DNA of 64,000 bases, from assembly GCA_039030395.1 (NCBI GenBank), contig JBCCEF010000013.1, positions 62,001 through 126,000 on the forward strand, read 5' to 3'. Origin of the DNA: Acidobacteriota bacterium. Lineage in GTDB: Bacteria; Acidobacteriota; Thermoanaerobaculia; Multivoradales; JBCCEF01. Of the stretch, positions 1 to 9,668 are shown one piece after another (position 1 is the stretch's first letter; each line of letters opens with the position of its first letter). Made by a program: the position numbers and the translations under genes. A model generated the notes under the pieces. It was not told the DNA's origin and did no database searches. It saw nothing but the letters and a program-made list of their open reading frames with translations.

Positions 1-3000
1 CCACCGCTGGCGACCACCTGGGTCCAACCGGCCAGGGTCGATTCGAAGTCGTCCGAGAGAATCTCGACGCAGGCGGCCTCGGCCTCCAGCGTCACCTCCG
101 CCGACGCGGTGAGCGTCGGGTGCTCGTGCCAGGCGGCGGTGTAGTCGAAAGTGTCCACACCGGCGGTCCAGAACGCCGGATCCGGGACGTAGCGGATACT
201 GAGGCCGCTGCCGCGAGGATTGATCCTTCCCCACTGCGGATCGCTCCAGCCGTCGAGGAACAACTCACCGACCGGCCGGTCGTCGTCCAGCAACGCGGCA
301 GAGGGAAGGTCGAAGCTCAGCGCACCCTCCGGCACCAGGAAGACATCGGGACCCGCGGCGACCGGGCTGGCGTCCACGGTAATCGTCACCGTTGCCGGAT
401 CCGATACCCGCCCAAAGCGGTCGCGCACCACGTAGGAGAACCGATCGGTGCCGACGAATCCGGGTTGCGGCTGATACACGACGCTCGCCGGTTGGAGCTC
501 CACGTGGCCGTGCTCGGGACCGCCCGGTTGGAGCGCGACGATCAATGCCTCGCCGCTGTCGTTGGCCAGAAGATCGCCGAAGGGAATCGCGACCGGCAAG
601 TCCTCATAGGTCGGAATCTCGTCCGGCGCGGCGAGGATCGGCGGAACCGGTCCGGCGAACAGCCAGATCGTCCCCGACGCCGAGGTGCCGTCCGCTTGCT
701 GGCCGGGCATCGGATCCAGCTCGGCCGTGTAGGCGAAGGAATCCGGAGCGCAGCCGGTATAGAAGGCCTCTTCGGGCTGGTATTGCCAGCCGCCGAAGGA
801 GCCGTCGCCGGCATACCAGGGCAGCACCCGACCGCAATCGGTTTCGACGAACTGCGGGGCGCCTCCCACCGCCCGCACTAGGCCCGGCGGCTCGTCGTTT
901 GCTAGAACATGGCCGATTTGCCCAGAGAGATGGCCCGACGGAATGAAGAAGTGGTCGACAACGCCCGGCGGCACCCGATACAGGTCCGGCCGCGCCTCGA
1001 CACCGTTGGTGGCGATCAACGTCACCTCACCGCGGTCCAGCCGCTCCGGCGAGGTGTCGAGGTAGATCTCGTAGTGCAGGGTCGCCCGACGAGAGGTCCA
1101 GAAGTCGGCGTTCGGGAAGAACTCGATCACCCCGTCGTCCCGGGCTGCGGTACGGGTCGCGGCTTCGTCCGACGCCACAACCTGGATTCGGCCCGGCGGA
1201 CCATCGTTGGGGAGCAGGTACGCGTTGGGAATCCGCAACACCTCGCGGTCCGGGTCGAAGGGCACCTTGACGACGTCGTCCTGGGCCGTCGGCGAAGGCA
1301 CCAGCCGCACCGCGGCGCTGTCCGTCAGTTCCTGGTCGAGCACCGCCGCATAGGTGAACTCGAAACTGGCGCCGGGCTGATCCCAGAAGGGCGGAGCCGG
1401 TTCGAATCCCCACAGCGGACCGGCCTGGAAACTCAGCGAACCGAAGCTTGGGTCGTAGTCGGACGGCAGACGGTCCTCCACCGTCAAGGGTCCCGGAGCG
1501 TCGTCGTTGCTCAATAGCCAGGCGAACTCCACCGGGTAGGTGCCACCCCACGGCACCGGGCCGAAATCGTCGCGAGCTTGCACGGGATTGTTCTCGAACA
1601 AATGAACCGTCGCCCTGGCCGTCGCCTGGGGATTGCCGGCGAGTTCGATCTCGTAGCTGAAGCGGTCGCCCTCCTCCGGAAACGGACCGGGGCGGGTGTG
1701 GGTGTACCGCCAGCCCTGGGCGGTGCCGGTGAGGGTTCCGTGGAAGGGGCCGGAGCCGGGCACGGCACGACGGACGGCGGTCAGCCCGGTCGGCAGGTCG
1801 TCGCCAAGCACCTCGGCGAAGGAGATGTCCTCCACCCGATCGGTTCCGATGACGATGTAGTCGTCGTCCGCGAGAGGACCCTCAGGAACCAGGCTGGCGG
1901 TCGCCGAGGCGGTGAGATGCGGGTTGTCGCGATGCCGGATCGTGTACTCGAAACTTCCCAGCCGCCCGCTCCAGAAGGCCGGGTTGTTGACGTGGAAACG
2001 GACGTCGCCGGTGTCGGTGATCCGGGCGTTGCCGTACTGCCCCCACAGCTCCACGGAGCTCAACTCCACCCGGCCGGCGGGCGTGTCGTTGGCCAGCAGG
2101 TCGCCGGCCGGGATGTCGTAGGCGGCGTTCACCGGATCGAAGGAAATCGGTACCAGAACCTCCGGCTGCGCTACCGGCGCCTCCTCGACGTGCGGCCAGA
2201 CCTCCACCCAGTTCAAGTTGTAGGAGGCGTCGTCGAGGTAGAGGCGCACCACCTGCTCACCGGCCGGCAGCACCACCTCGGGCTTCACCACCACCTCCCA
2301 AGAGCCGGCGGTCCCGGGCGCCGGAGACGTTGAAGGCAAGAGGATGGCGGCATCGACTCCGGCGTCCTCGATCTGGAACGACAGCGTTCCAGGAACTCCG
2401 GAAGTCGTGGTGCTGTAGTGGACGATCAGGTCGTAGGAGCCGCCTTCGGCGATGTCCACGGTGTACTCCAACCACTCTCCCGGACGGGTGGACGACAGCA
2501 CCGTCTGCAGATATTCGTCCGTGCCGGGTATGCCGAGGGTGTTGAGGTCCGGCCCATCGGAGCGATAGTCGCCGAAGGAGTTACCCGGCGTCGTGTCGTG
2601 GAAGGTCCATCCCTCACCGCCTTCGGGAACCTCCACCAGATCGAAGTCTTCGACCTGTAGACGTCCGGGCAGAGAGTGCGGCCCGGAACCCGCGGGATAC
2701 GGGAACTGCGGCGGCTCGACAACCTCCACCAGGGTCAGCGAATCGAAGCGACAGCAGCCGTCGTCGAAGGTGAGACGCAAGACTTGAGCGTCACCGCCGC
2801 TGAGCGCCAGGCCGGACGCCTCCGCTTCGCTCCAAGTACCACCGGTACCCGGCAGATCCAGCGTCCCCTGGGCCGTGCCGATCTCATAGCGCACCCGGCC
2901 GGGTACCGTGCCGGGATGGAGGTAGCGCAGGGACAGATCAAAGGTGGCGTCGTGGGTCACGTCGATGGTGTATTCGAGCCACTCCCCCGCTACCGTTCGC

Positions 3001-5882
3001 TCCACCGCCACCGGGCCGGCGCCACCGGCATCCACCCATTCTTCCGGTCGGAAGGGGGTCGCCGCCTGGTTACCGGGGGTGTCGTCGAGATAGGCGATCC
3101 CCGGCCCCCCTCGGTCAAAGTGTTCCGCTTCGATCACCGAGCCGGGCACCGCATGGGTCGCATAGGGCGTTTGCGACAGCACGATCGAATCACCCGCTTC
3201 GACGTGGAAGTCGTCCAACCGCAACCGACCGGACACCGGTTCGTCCACGGCGTTGAGGTGGAAACCGGCATAGCGGAGCGTCGGGTTCACGGCCGCCGGC
3301 AACTCGACACCGGCGAGCACCAGAACGCCGTTCACCCAGGCATAGACCCGGCGCTCGGCGGTGTCGTAGGCGAGCTTCAGGTGGTTGGCCTCGGTGGCCG
3401 CGAAGCCGGGCGCGGCAACGGCCAGCAGGCGATGCTGATTGCCGGCCGCGTAGACATCGACCCGCCCCGAGGCACGCAGCAGCATCCACACCTGTCCCAC
3501 CGTCCAGTAGCCACCGGTCGGCTGGCTGGCCAGGCCGATGCCGACCCAGGCAGCCCCGTCGAGGCTCACCCGCGCCTCGACCTGGGTCACCGGGCGGTCG
3601 GGAAATGCCAGCGGATCAAAGGAGACGCCGCCCTGATCTTGCGGCGAAGTGGCCGGGTCGCCGCTGTTGGTCACCGCTCCGTCGGCAGCCAGCACAACAC
3701 CGGCGGTAGCACTCCAGGGGCGGGCACCGACCTCCGTGAGCGTGCCGTCGAGGCGAACGCCGGGCCGGCGGTCGGAGCCGTTGAGGGTGAACGTGTCGTC
3801 GACCACGCCACCGGTTCCGGCGGTCAGGGTGAGGGCGGCCGCATGCGAGGTCACCGCGTCGCCGGAGACGGCGTTGGTCACTCGACACCGGTATTCTCCG
3901 ATCACCGTCGAATCGGCGTCGCCGATCGCCAGCCGCCGCGTGCCGGCGCCGGAGAAGGAACCACCGTCCACCAGATCCCGGTCGTCCTTCATCCATCGAT
4001 AGGCGAGCGGAGCGCCGGACGGCACCGACGCCGTCACCTCTAAGAACGCCGTCCCGCCCGGCGGCACGACCATCGGCTGAGGATGCTGGTCGATCCGCGG
4101 CACAGCGAGGTCGCTGTCGGTGGCGATATAGAGCACCCAGTCCTGGGTGCCTGAGCGACTGAAGGTCGGGCCGCGGCCCGCCGACTCAAAGGCGCCGGTT
4201 CGAGGATCGAACCACTCCGCCCGGTACTCGGCGGGCAGATCTGGAACGGTGGCACTGCCCGCCCGGAAGAAGTACAACAAATACTCGGAGCCCGGCCGGG
4301 CCAGCGCCCACACCGGCCGTTCGGAGTCGAGGCCGGTGAGGCCCTGGAACGGTTCCATACCCACCAGATCGATCGCGCGACTTTCCACCAAAGTCCGCGT
4401 GTACCCGGTCCATCGCATGGCGTCCCGGGAACCGGCCTCGAAGAGGGTTTCCTCGGATTCGTCGGCGGCAAACTCAAAGACCAGGGGGTAGGCACCCGAC
4501 AGCAACGAGAGCCATGCCTTCTGCCGCCGGTTCTTAGTGGTGCCGTTGTAGGTACAGCAATCGTTGTCGGCCAGCAGCGGACGGCTCTCGCCGGCGAACT
4601 GGTCGGCCAGCGCCGCTTGAATCTGGACATACAGGTCCCGCGGGTTGCAGGTCTCGATGCCGCCGGTGCATCCAGAGTTGGCCGAGCTGTCGCCGGGCAA
4701 CCAGTGACCTTCCACATTGCTGTGATCGGGAAGATCGAGGGGCATGACCAAATGCCGAGCGTAGCCCTCATCCTGCTCGACATTGCGAATCACATCGCGA
4801 ATCTCTTCCCGCCAGGTCCTCACCCACGGCCGATTCTTGGCCGGCTCGTTGGCGACCTCCCAAATGATGTTTCCGTAGCCGCCGAGTTGCCGGACCACCC
4901 GCCGGACGAAGCGGTCTTGGTAGGTCCGGACCTTGGGATCGGTGTACCAGATGGACGCCTGGGCCGGATTTCCGCCCATCGGATCGACGCCGGCCGGCAC
5001 GCCGTTGGCATTGTTGCCGCGCGAGAAGAAGTCGTATTTCCGGCCGCCTTTGTAGTGATGGCCGTTGTGGGAGGTCCAGTTGAACTCCCAATCGTTGACG
5101 TGACTGGCGTCGAAAAAGGCCAGCACCATCACGATGCCCCTTTCATCGGCGTAGCGAACGACGTCCTCCCAATAGTCAAAAAAGGACTCATCGAACCGAT
5201 CGAGGTCGAACTTCTTGCGGTTGAGGCCCAGTTCCGAACCGTCGGCGGTGCAGCACTGGTCACTACGCTGGTACGGCAGGAGAGCCGCCGACGATGAGGC
5301 CTCGAGCGCCATGTTGAGGGTAAGAAAAGCGCGGGTCAGGTTGAGATCATGGCTTGCCAGTTCGTCAAGGAGCGCCTGGTGGTACGGCTGTCCCTCGTTG
5401 TAGAGGGGGCGATGGAGGGACGACAGCGAGTGCAGCCCGGGGTAGTAGCCCGCAACGAACAGCGACCGACCGTCACGAATCAGGCGACGGGGATCGAGGG
5501 GATCCGTGGTCACCGGCGAGGGAGAACTTCCGCCACCGCTCGCAACCACCACCTCGACCGATGCGGTGTCGAATCGCCCCCCTTCGTCGGTGAGCCGGTA
5601 GTGGATTTGGCAGCCGTCGCTGCTACCGCCCTGCGGATCGTAGTGAACGGTGCCATCGCCGTTGGCGCTCGCCGTGCCCGGGCAAGTACCGCCGGTGACG
5701 GTGACGGTGAGCACTTCTCCATCGGCATCGGAGTCGTTGGCGAGCGGATCGATGGTGATCGGCGTGGCGGCGTCGGTGGTGGCGCTGTCGGGTCGTGCCA
5801 CCGGCCTGGTGCCATGCTCGGAAGCGAGGAGCGAGGCGACGGCAGCGAAAAAAACGAGTGACGCGAGGTGCGGGGTTTTCAT
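1..5882 (-). CDS. Giant secreted multidomain clan GH-A-type glycosidase with CBM6-like modules and Ig/cadherin-like repeats (C-terminus beyond window)
   Basis: The frame is open from the ATG at 5882 to base 1, at least 1960 codons. Residues 1-20 form a signal peptide, so the product is exported. A cadherin-like repeat (about 25-108) precedes a TIM-barrel-like region (about 135-490) with IIWEVANEP, where E346 is the likely acid/base, and VFEF, where E470 is the candidate nucleophile. These fit clan GH-A or DUF4038-type glycosidases. A collagen-binding-like domain (about 482-580), an Ig-like domain (about 582-685) and a LamG-like region (about 692-898) follow. Two CBM6-like modules (about 912-1062 and 1066-1228) each carry GEWLEYT. 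At least seven repeats of about 100 residues carry an LLANDxPxG-type motif, at about residues 1262, 1361, 1459, 1556, 1660, 1772 and 1866. A DDFES motif lies near the window edge. The substrate is unknown; plant or microbial polysaccharide is an inference from the modules. Confidence 0.85.
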   Translation of the reverse strand, partial: MKTPHLASLVFFAAVASLLASEHGTRPVARPDSATTDAATPITIDPLANDSDADGEVLTVTVTGGTCPGTASANGDGTVHYDPQGGSSDGCQIHYRLTDEGGRFDTASVEVVVASGGGSSPSPVTTDPLDPRRLIRDGRSLFVAGYYPGLHSLSSLHRPLYNEGQPYHQALLDELASHDLNLTRAFLTLNMALEASSSAALLPYQRSDQCCTADGSELGLNRKKFDLDRFDESFFDYWEDVVRYADERGIVMVLAFFDASHVNDWEFNWTSHNGHHYKGGRKYDFFSRGNNANGVPAGVDPMGGNPAQASIWYTDPKVRTYQDRFVRRVVRQLGGYGNIIWEVANEPAKNRPWVRTWREEIRDVIRNVEQDEGYARHLVMPLDLPDHSNVEGHWLPGDSSANSGCTGGIETCNPRDLYVQIQAALADQFAGESRPLLADNDCCTYNGTTKNRRQKAWLSLLSGAYPLVFEFAADESEETLFEAGSRDAMRWTGYTRTLVESRAIDLVGMEPFQGLTGLDSERPVWALARPGSEYLLYFFRAGSATVPDLPAEYRAEWFDPRTGAFESAGRGPTFSRSGTQDWVLYIATDSDLAVPRIDQHPQPMVVPPGGTAFLEVTASVPSGAPLAYRWMKDDRDLVDGGSFSGAGTRRLAIGDADSTVIGEYRCRVTNAVSGDAVTSHAAALTLTAGTGGVVDDTFTLNGSDRRPGVRLDGTLTEVGARPWSATAGVVLAADGAVTNSGDPATSPQDQGGVSFDPLAFPDRPVTQVEARVSLDGAAWVGIGLASQPTGGYWTVGQVWMLLRASGRVDVYAAGNQHRLLAVAAPGFAATEANHLKLAYDTAERRVYAWVNGVLVLAGVELPAAVNPTLRYAGFHLNAVDEPVSGRLRLDDFHVEAGDSIVLSQTPYATHAVPGSVIEAEHFDRGGPGIAYLDDTPGNQAATPFRPEEWVDAGGAGPVAVERTVAGEWLEYTIDVTHDATFDLSLRYLHPGTVPGRVRYEIGTAQGTLDLPGTGGTWSEAEASGLALSGGDAQVLRLTFDDGCCRFDSLTLVEVVEPPQFPYPAGSGPHSLPGRLQVEDFDLVEVPEGGEGWTFHDTTPGNSFGDYRSDGPDLNTLGIPGTDEYLQTVLSSTRPGEWLEYTVDIAEGGSYDLIVHYSTTTSGVPGTLSFQIEDAGVDAAILLPSTSPAPGTAGSWEVVVKPEVVLPAGEQVVRLYLDDASYNLNWVEVWPHVEEAPVAQPEVLVPISFDPVNAAYDIPAGDLLANDTPAGRVELSSVELWGQYGNARITDTGDVRFHVNNPAFWSGRLGSFEYTIRHRDNPHLTASATASLVPEGPLADDDYIVIGTDRVEDISFAEVLGDDLPTGLTAVRRAVPGSGPFHGTLTGTAQGWRYTHTRPGPFPEEGDRFSYEIELAGNPQATARATVHLFENNPVQARDDFGPVPWGGTYPVEFAWLLSNDDAPGPLTVEDRLPSDYDPSFGSLSFQAGPLWGFEPAPPFWDQPGASFEFTYAAVLDQELTDSAAVRLVPSPTAQDDVVKVPFDPDREVLRIPNAYLLPNDGPPGRIQVVASDEAATRTAARDDGVIEFFPNADFWTSRRATLHYEIYLDTSPERLDRGEVTLIATNGVEARPDLYRVPPGVVDHFFIPSGHLSGQIGHVLANDEPPGLVRAVGGAPQFVETDCGRVLPWYAGDGSFGGWQYQPEEAFYTGCAPDSFAYTAELDPMPGQQADGTSASGTIWLFAGPVPPILAAPDEIPTYEDLPVAIPFGDLLANDSGEALIVALQPGGPEHGHVELQPASVVYQPQPGFVGTDRFSYVVRDRFGRVSDPATVTITVDASPVAAGPDVFLVPEGALSFDLPSAALLDDDRPVGELFLDGWSDPQWGRINPRGSGLSIRYVPDPAFWTAGVDTFDYTAAWHEHPTLTASAEVTLEAEAACVEILSDDFESTLAGWTQVVASG

Positions 5883-6086
5883 CCGATTCTCCGGGTCTTG
5901 CCGGGCCGAACTCGGCTCGACGTCTACCCTGGAATGCGCCGTTCGCTCCAGCCAATTGATCACCGGCCGAAAAATTGACGTGCCGCGGCCCTCCCGCGGT
6001 GGACACTCATCCGCTGCCGGAGGCACGGGTTAGACTCCGCCCGGAGGGACCGGCCGGAAGCGGCGAACGCGATGGAGAAGAGAGTG

Positions 6087-6593
6087 ATGAAACGACTTGC
6101 GCTATGCCTCGCGGCGGGCGTCCTGTGGGCCGCCCCTGGGGTGGCCGCCGGCGAGGACCCGGCCGACGACGATCCAGCCGCCGTCCGCGCTCAGGTAGTC
6201 GAGCGCATCGAGGCCGCCGCCGCCGCGTTCAACCGCGGGGACAGCGAGGAGTTCGCCGCCCAGTTCTGGCCCGAGGGCACTTACGAATGGATTGTCCCCC
6301 ATTCCGATCATCTAGAAGATCGGGCCACCATTGAGGAAACCTTCCACGAGTACTTCGAACTCGCTCCCGAGGGATCCGTCGATCACGGCATCGACGAGGT
6401 GCGGATCGATGGCGACATCGCCATTGTCAGCGGCACCTACGTCGTCGCCGGAATGGGCAATCTGTCCGGGCGCGTTTGCTACGTCGCGGTGGCTGAGCAG
6501 CGTGGGGCGGCTGGCTGGCGGTACCGCCATGTGTGGGCGATGACCCCCTGCGGACCCGGCCCGCGGGATCCCGGCGACGCCATCGCCAACTAG
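6087..6593 (+). CDS. Secreted NTF2-like (SnoaL/DUF4440-type) protein
   Basis: This 168-residue protein has a signal peptide of about 20 residues (KRLALCLAAGVLWAAPGVAA) followed by one alpha+beta domain. The domain starts with the helix in which AAAAFNRGDSEEFAAQFWP resembles the NTF2-like 'calcium/calmodulin kinase II association' fold often labelled DUF4440. Such domains act as small-ligand pockets or simple enzymes, and nothing here fixes a reaction. I chose the ATG at 6087 because GGAG lies about 10 bases upstream; an in-frame ATG at 6072 would add five residues. The TAG stop at 6591-6593 is part of the CTAG that begins repeat copy A. The gene is divergent from the giant glycosidase-like gene, with about 200 bases between them. 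Confidence 0.7.
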   Translation: MKRLALCLAAGVLWAAPGVAAGEDPADDDPAAVRAQVVERIEAAAAAFNRGDSEEFAAQFWPEGTYEWIVPHSDHLEDRATIEETFHEYFELAPEGSVDHGIDEVRIDGDIAIVSGTYVVAGMGNLSGRVCYVAVAEQRGAAGWRYRHVWAMTPCGPGPRDPGDAIAN

Positions 6594-6755
6594 CAGTTGG
6601 CTGAAAAGGCCTTCGGCCTATTTTTTCAACTGCACTGCTAGCTTTTCCTTCAGGGGGCTGGGCGCCCCCTCACCTGAAAAGGCTAGCCTTTTCAGGCTCA
6701 CCCCGTCCTCGGCGCCTACGGCGCCGCCTCGCCCTACGGGCTCGGAGCTTGGGCG
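6590..6755 (+). repeat. Stop-codon-abutting structured repeat, copy A
   Basis: Orientation is given in the direction of the upstream gene. The element starts with CTAGCAG, whose TAG is the stop codon of the NTF2-like gene. A hairpin with CTAGCAG and CTGCTAG arms comes first (6590-6641). Nested inside it is a short stem AGGCC/GGCCT with a TTC loop followed by ATTTTTT (6607-6626), which looks like an intrinsic terminator for the plus strand. The body then contains AGGGGGC/GCCCCCT and an AAAAGGCTAGCCTTTT hairpin. The shared core GGCTCACCCCGTCCTCGGC (6695-6713), a GGCGCC/GGCGCC stem and GGGCTCGG near 6740 follow. The same order is found in copies B-E. Confidence 0.85.
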
Positions 6756-6866
6756 CTGACGAGATCCTTAGTACCCGGCTATCCTGCTTCCACCCGGCAA
6801 CCCCGTGCGGTCGTCGCCGATAACCTCGCGGTCCATCTTTGCGTAGTCTCCCCACGAGGCGATGCG

Positions 6867-9668
6867 ATGAACGATTCGATCACCCAGGGGCGCTGGCTCG
6901 CGGTGGACCGTTGGCTCGACCGAGCCTTGGAGTTGCCGGACGCCGAGCGCTCGCAATGGTTGCGGCGCAACTGCCCGGACGACGCCGTCCGCTTCGAAGT
7001 CGCCGAAATCCTCGCCGCGGATCGGGCGGTTCGCACCGACTTCCTTCAGAGCACCGGAGGGACGACCCCGTTCCGGCCCGAGGACTGGACCGGGAGGCTG
7101 GTGGGCCCCTACCGACTGGCCGGATTGATCGGGCGAGGCTCGTCCGGCGCCGTCTTCCTGGCACGGCGCAGCGACCGGGAGTTCGAGCGGGATGTGGCAA
7201 TCAAGATCCTGCTCGACGACCGTCCCGAACTCCGCTTGCGACTACGAGCCGAACGCCAGATCCTCGCCCAGCTCGTCCATCCCTGGATCGCCCGCCTGTA
7301 CGATGGCGGAACCATCCAAGAGGGCTTGCCCTATCTGGTCATGGAGCACGTCGACGGCGAGCCGATCGACCGCTACTGCAACCGACGCAAACTGGCCATC
7401 GCTCCCCGCCTTCGCCTCTTCGCCAAGGTCTGCGAGGCGGTTCACCACGCCCACCAGAACCTGCTGGTGCATCGGGACCTGAAGCCGAGCAACGTGCTGG
7501 TGACTCCAGAGGGCATACCCAAGTTGATCGACTTCGGTATCGCCAAGCCCATCGGTCCTGGAGCGACCCGCGCCGGAATGCTGGAGACGCGCACCGGATG
7601 GACGCCGATGACCCCGGCCTACGCCAGCCCGGAACAAGTGCGCGGCCAGATCCTGACCACGGGGTCCGATGTCTTCTCCCTCGGAGTCCTCCTGTACCGG
7701 CTACTCACCGACCGCTCGCCGTACCCCGGCGTCGGGTCCGACTGGAGCTCCTTGGTGGAAGGAATCTGCCACCATGAACCACCGCTGCCGAGTCGACGCC
7801 TGCGCGATCTGAACCCCGAGGAAGCGCCGCCGGTGGCCGCCGCCCGATCGACGACGCCTACCGATCTGGCGCGCCGCGTCGCCGGGGATCTCGACAACAT
7901 CACCCTCGAGGCGATGCGCAAGGAAGCCGGGCGACGCTACCCGTCGGCCCTGGCGCTAGCGGAAGATCTCGGTCGTCATCTCGACCAACTACCGGTGCTG
8001 GCGCGGCCCGCGACTCTCAGCTATCGAGCCGGAAAGTTCTTGCGCAGGAATCGAGCCGCCGTGGCGGTAGCGTCGGCCCTCGCCGTTCTCGCCGTGGTCT
8101 TCGTGGTGTCGCTGGTCCTCCTCAACGGGCGCCTCGACCGCCAACAGCGACTGGCCGAAGCTGGCCGCCAGGAAGCCCAAGAGATGCGCCTACGCAGCGA
8201 CCAGGCGCTACGTGCCATGGTCGACTTTCTCTACGCCCCGCCCCAACAATCCACCGCCCTCGGCGACGATCTCGCCGAGGGCGAACTCGGTCGGACGGCA
8301 GCCGCGGCGGTCGGCGAGAGGCCCCGGCTGCGCGCCGCCCTGCTCGAGTCCGTCGCCCAGATCTATACCGGCATGGGTCACTACGATCGCGCCAGGCCCT
8401 TGGTGGACCATGCCGTCGGCCTGCGACGCGAAGCGCTGCCGGACGGTGCACCGGAGCTGGCCCGGGGTCTCGCCGAACTGGCCGAAGTCCTTCACTTCGA
8501 GGGCCGCTTGGAGGAGGCCGAGAGGGTCTATCTAGAGGCTCTCGCCCACATCGAGGGCCGCGATCCCATCGCCACGGCGAGGATTCTCAGCACCCTCGGA
8601 TCGCTCTATCGCGAACGCGGCGAACTGGCCGCGGCCCGCCGTCACCATCGGCGGGCCACGGAGATCTTTGCCCAGGCCTTCGCTCCACCCCATCCGGAGC
8701 TCGCCCGCACGGCGATGCTCGAAGGGTTGCTGGCACGCGAGGCGGGCGATTGGAGTGCCGCGGAAGAACGGCTGGCGACGGCGCTCGAGATGCGCATCGA
8801 ACTCTTCGGTGGGGAGCATCCGTTGGTCGCGGAGGCGCAGTCGAACCTCGCCTCGTTGGCCAACGATCGGGGCCGCTTCCGTGACGCCGTCGCTCTCTTG
8901 CAGCCGGCCGCCGCCCGAGCCGAGGCGACGCTCTTCAATGAGTATCCGCTGGTCAACGTCATCCTCAACAACCTCGCCTACGCACTCCACGGTTTGGGAG
9001 ATCACGCGACCGCCGAGCGGACCTACCGCTACGCCCTCGCCAACTCGCTGCCGCGGTTGGGACGCTCACACCCGTTGGTGGCGACTCTCAAGGTCAACCT
9101 GGCAGCCCTTCTGCGGGACACCGACAGAAACGAAGAGGCCCTCGCCTTGGCGCTACAGGCGACGGAGATCCGAGAATCCGCCTTCGGCGGAGCCAGCAGC
9201 CCGCGATTCGCCGAAGCGCTGGCGCTCGTCGCCGACCTCCGCTTCGCCGCCGGAGAGCGGGCTGCCGCCGAAGCGGACTATCGCCGCGCCCTGCCGGCCG
9301 CCGGCTGGCGCCGGGCACCGGTCGCCGACCCGCGGCTCGGCCTCGCAGGCTTGCTCCTCGACCGCGGCGAATCCGCAGAGGCCGTGCGCCTGGTCCGCAG
9401 CGTCGTGGACGAACGCCGCCGCTGGCTCGCACCCGGCGACTGGCGCCTGGGCACGGCGGAAGCGGAGTTGGCCACAGCTCTCGCCGCCGCGGGCGAGAGA
9501 TCCGCGGCCAGCGCCATGGCCGGGGATGCCGAGGGCCGACTCGCCGCCCTGCCCGCTACGGATCCACGGCGACGACGGGCAGACACCCTGATCGCCTCCG
9601 TTCGTCGCGATAACGCCGGTCTTCTCGCCCGGCTCGAATCCTTGCATCTTGGAGAAAGGCAACCGTGA
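6867..9668 (+). CDS. Membrane-anchored eukaryotic-like Ser/Thr protein kinase with C-terminal TPR domain
   Basis: This 933-residue protein has a helical N-terminal region and then a complete Hanks-type kinase domain (about 80-375). The visible motifs are the glycine loop IGRGSSGAVF (88-97), K113 in AIK, HRDLKPSN (202-209, catalytic D204), DFG (222-224) and a SPE (APE-type) motif near 254-256. A transmembrane segment lies at about 396-418, so the kinase should face the cytoplasm. The remaining roughly 500 residues are TPR-like helical repeats expected outside the membrane for protein binding. The ATG at 6867 has GAGGCG upstream. The gene overlaps the next one by four bases (GTGA), so kinase and NHL propeller are probably made together. 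Kinase-TPR proteins of this design are common in Acidobacteriota and Planctomycetes. The phosphorylation target is unknown. Confidence 0.92.
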   Translation: MNDSITQGRWLAVDRWLDRALELPDAERSQWLRRNCPDDAVRFEVAEILAADRAVRTDFLQSTGGTTPFRPEDWTGRLVGPYRLAGLIGRGSSGAVFLARRSDREFERDVAIKILLDDRPELRLRLRAERQILAQLVHPWIARLYDGGTIQEGLPYLVMEHVDGEPIDRYCNRRKLAIAPRLRLFAKVCEAVHHAHQNLLVHRDLKPSNVLVTPEGIPKLIDFGIAKPIGPGATRAGMLETRTGWTPMTPAYASPEQVRGQILTTGSDVFSLGVLLYRLLTDRSPYPGVGSDWSSLVEGICHHEPPLPSRRLRDLNPEEAPPVAAARSTTPTDLARRVAGDLDNITLEAMRKEAGRRYPSALALAEDLGRHLDQLPVLARPATLSYRAGKFLRRNRAAVAVASALAVLAVVFVVSLVLLNGRLDRQQRLAEAGRQEAQEMRLRSDQALRAMVDFLYAPPQQSTALGDDLAEGELGRTAAAAVGERPRLRAALLESVAQIYTGMGHYDRARPLVDHAVGLRREALPDGAPELARGLAELAEVLHFEGRLEEAERVYLEALAHIEGRDPIATARILSTLGSLYRERGELAAARRHHRRATEIFAQAFAPPHPELARTAMLEGLLAREAGDWSAAEERLATALEMRIELFGGEHPLVAEAQSNLASLANDRGRFRDAVALLQPAAARAEATLFNEYPLVNVILNNLAYALHGLGDHATAERTYRYALANSLPRLGRSHPLVATLKVNLAALLRDTDRNEEALALALQATEIRESAFGGASSPRFAEALALVADLRFAAGERAAAEADYRRALPAAGWRRAPVADPRLGLAGLLLDRGESAEAVRLVRSVVDERRRWLAPGDWRLGTAEAELATALAAAGERSAASAMAGDAEGRLAALPATDPRRRRADTLIASVRRDNAGLLARLESLHLGERQP

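Noticed and set aside
2676-4043. Long open frame on the plus strand
   Set aside because: It is antisense to the giant secreted protein, has no domain or ribosome-binding site, and reflects GC-rich codon bias.
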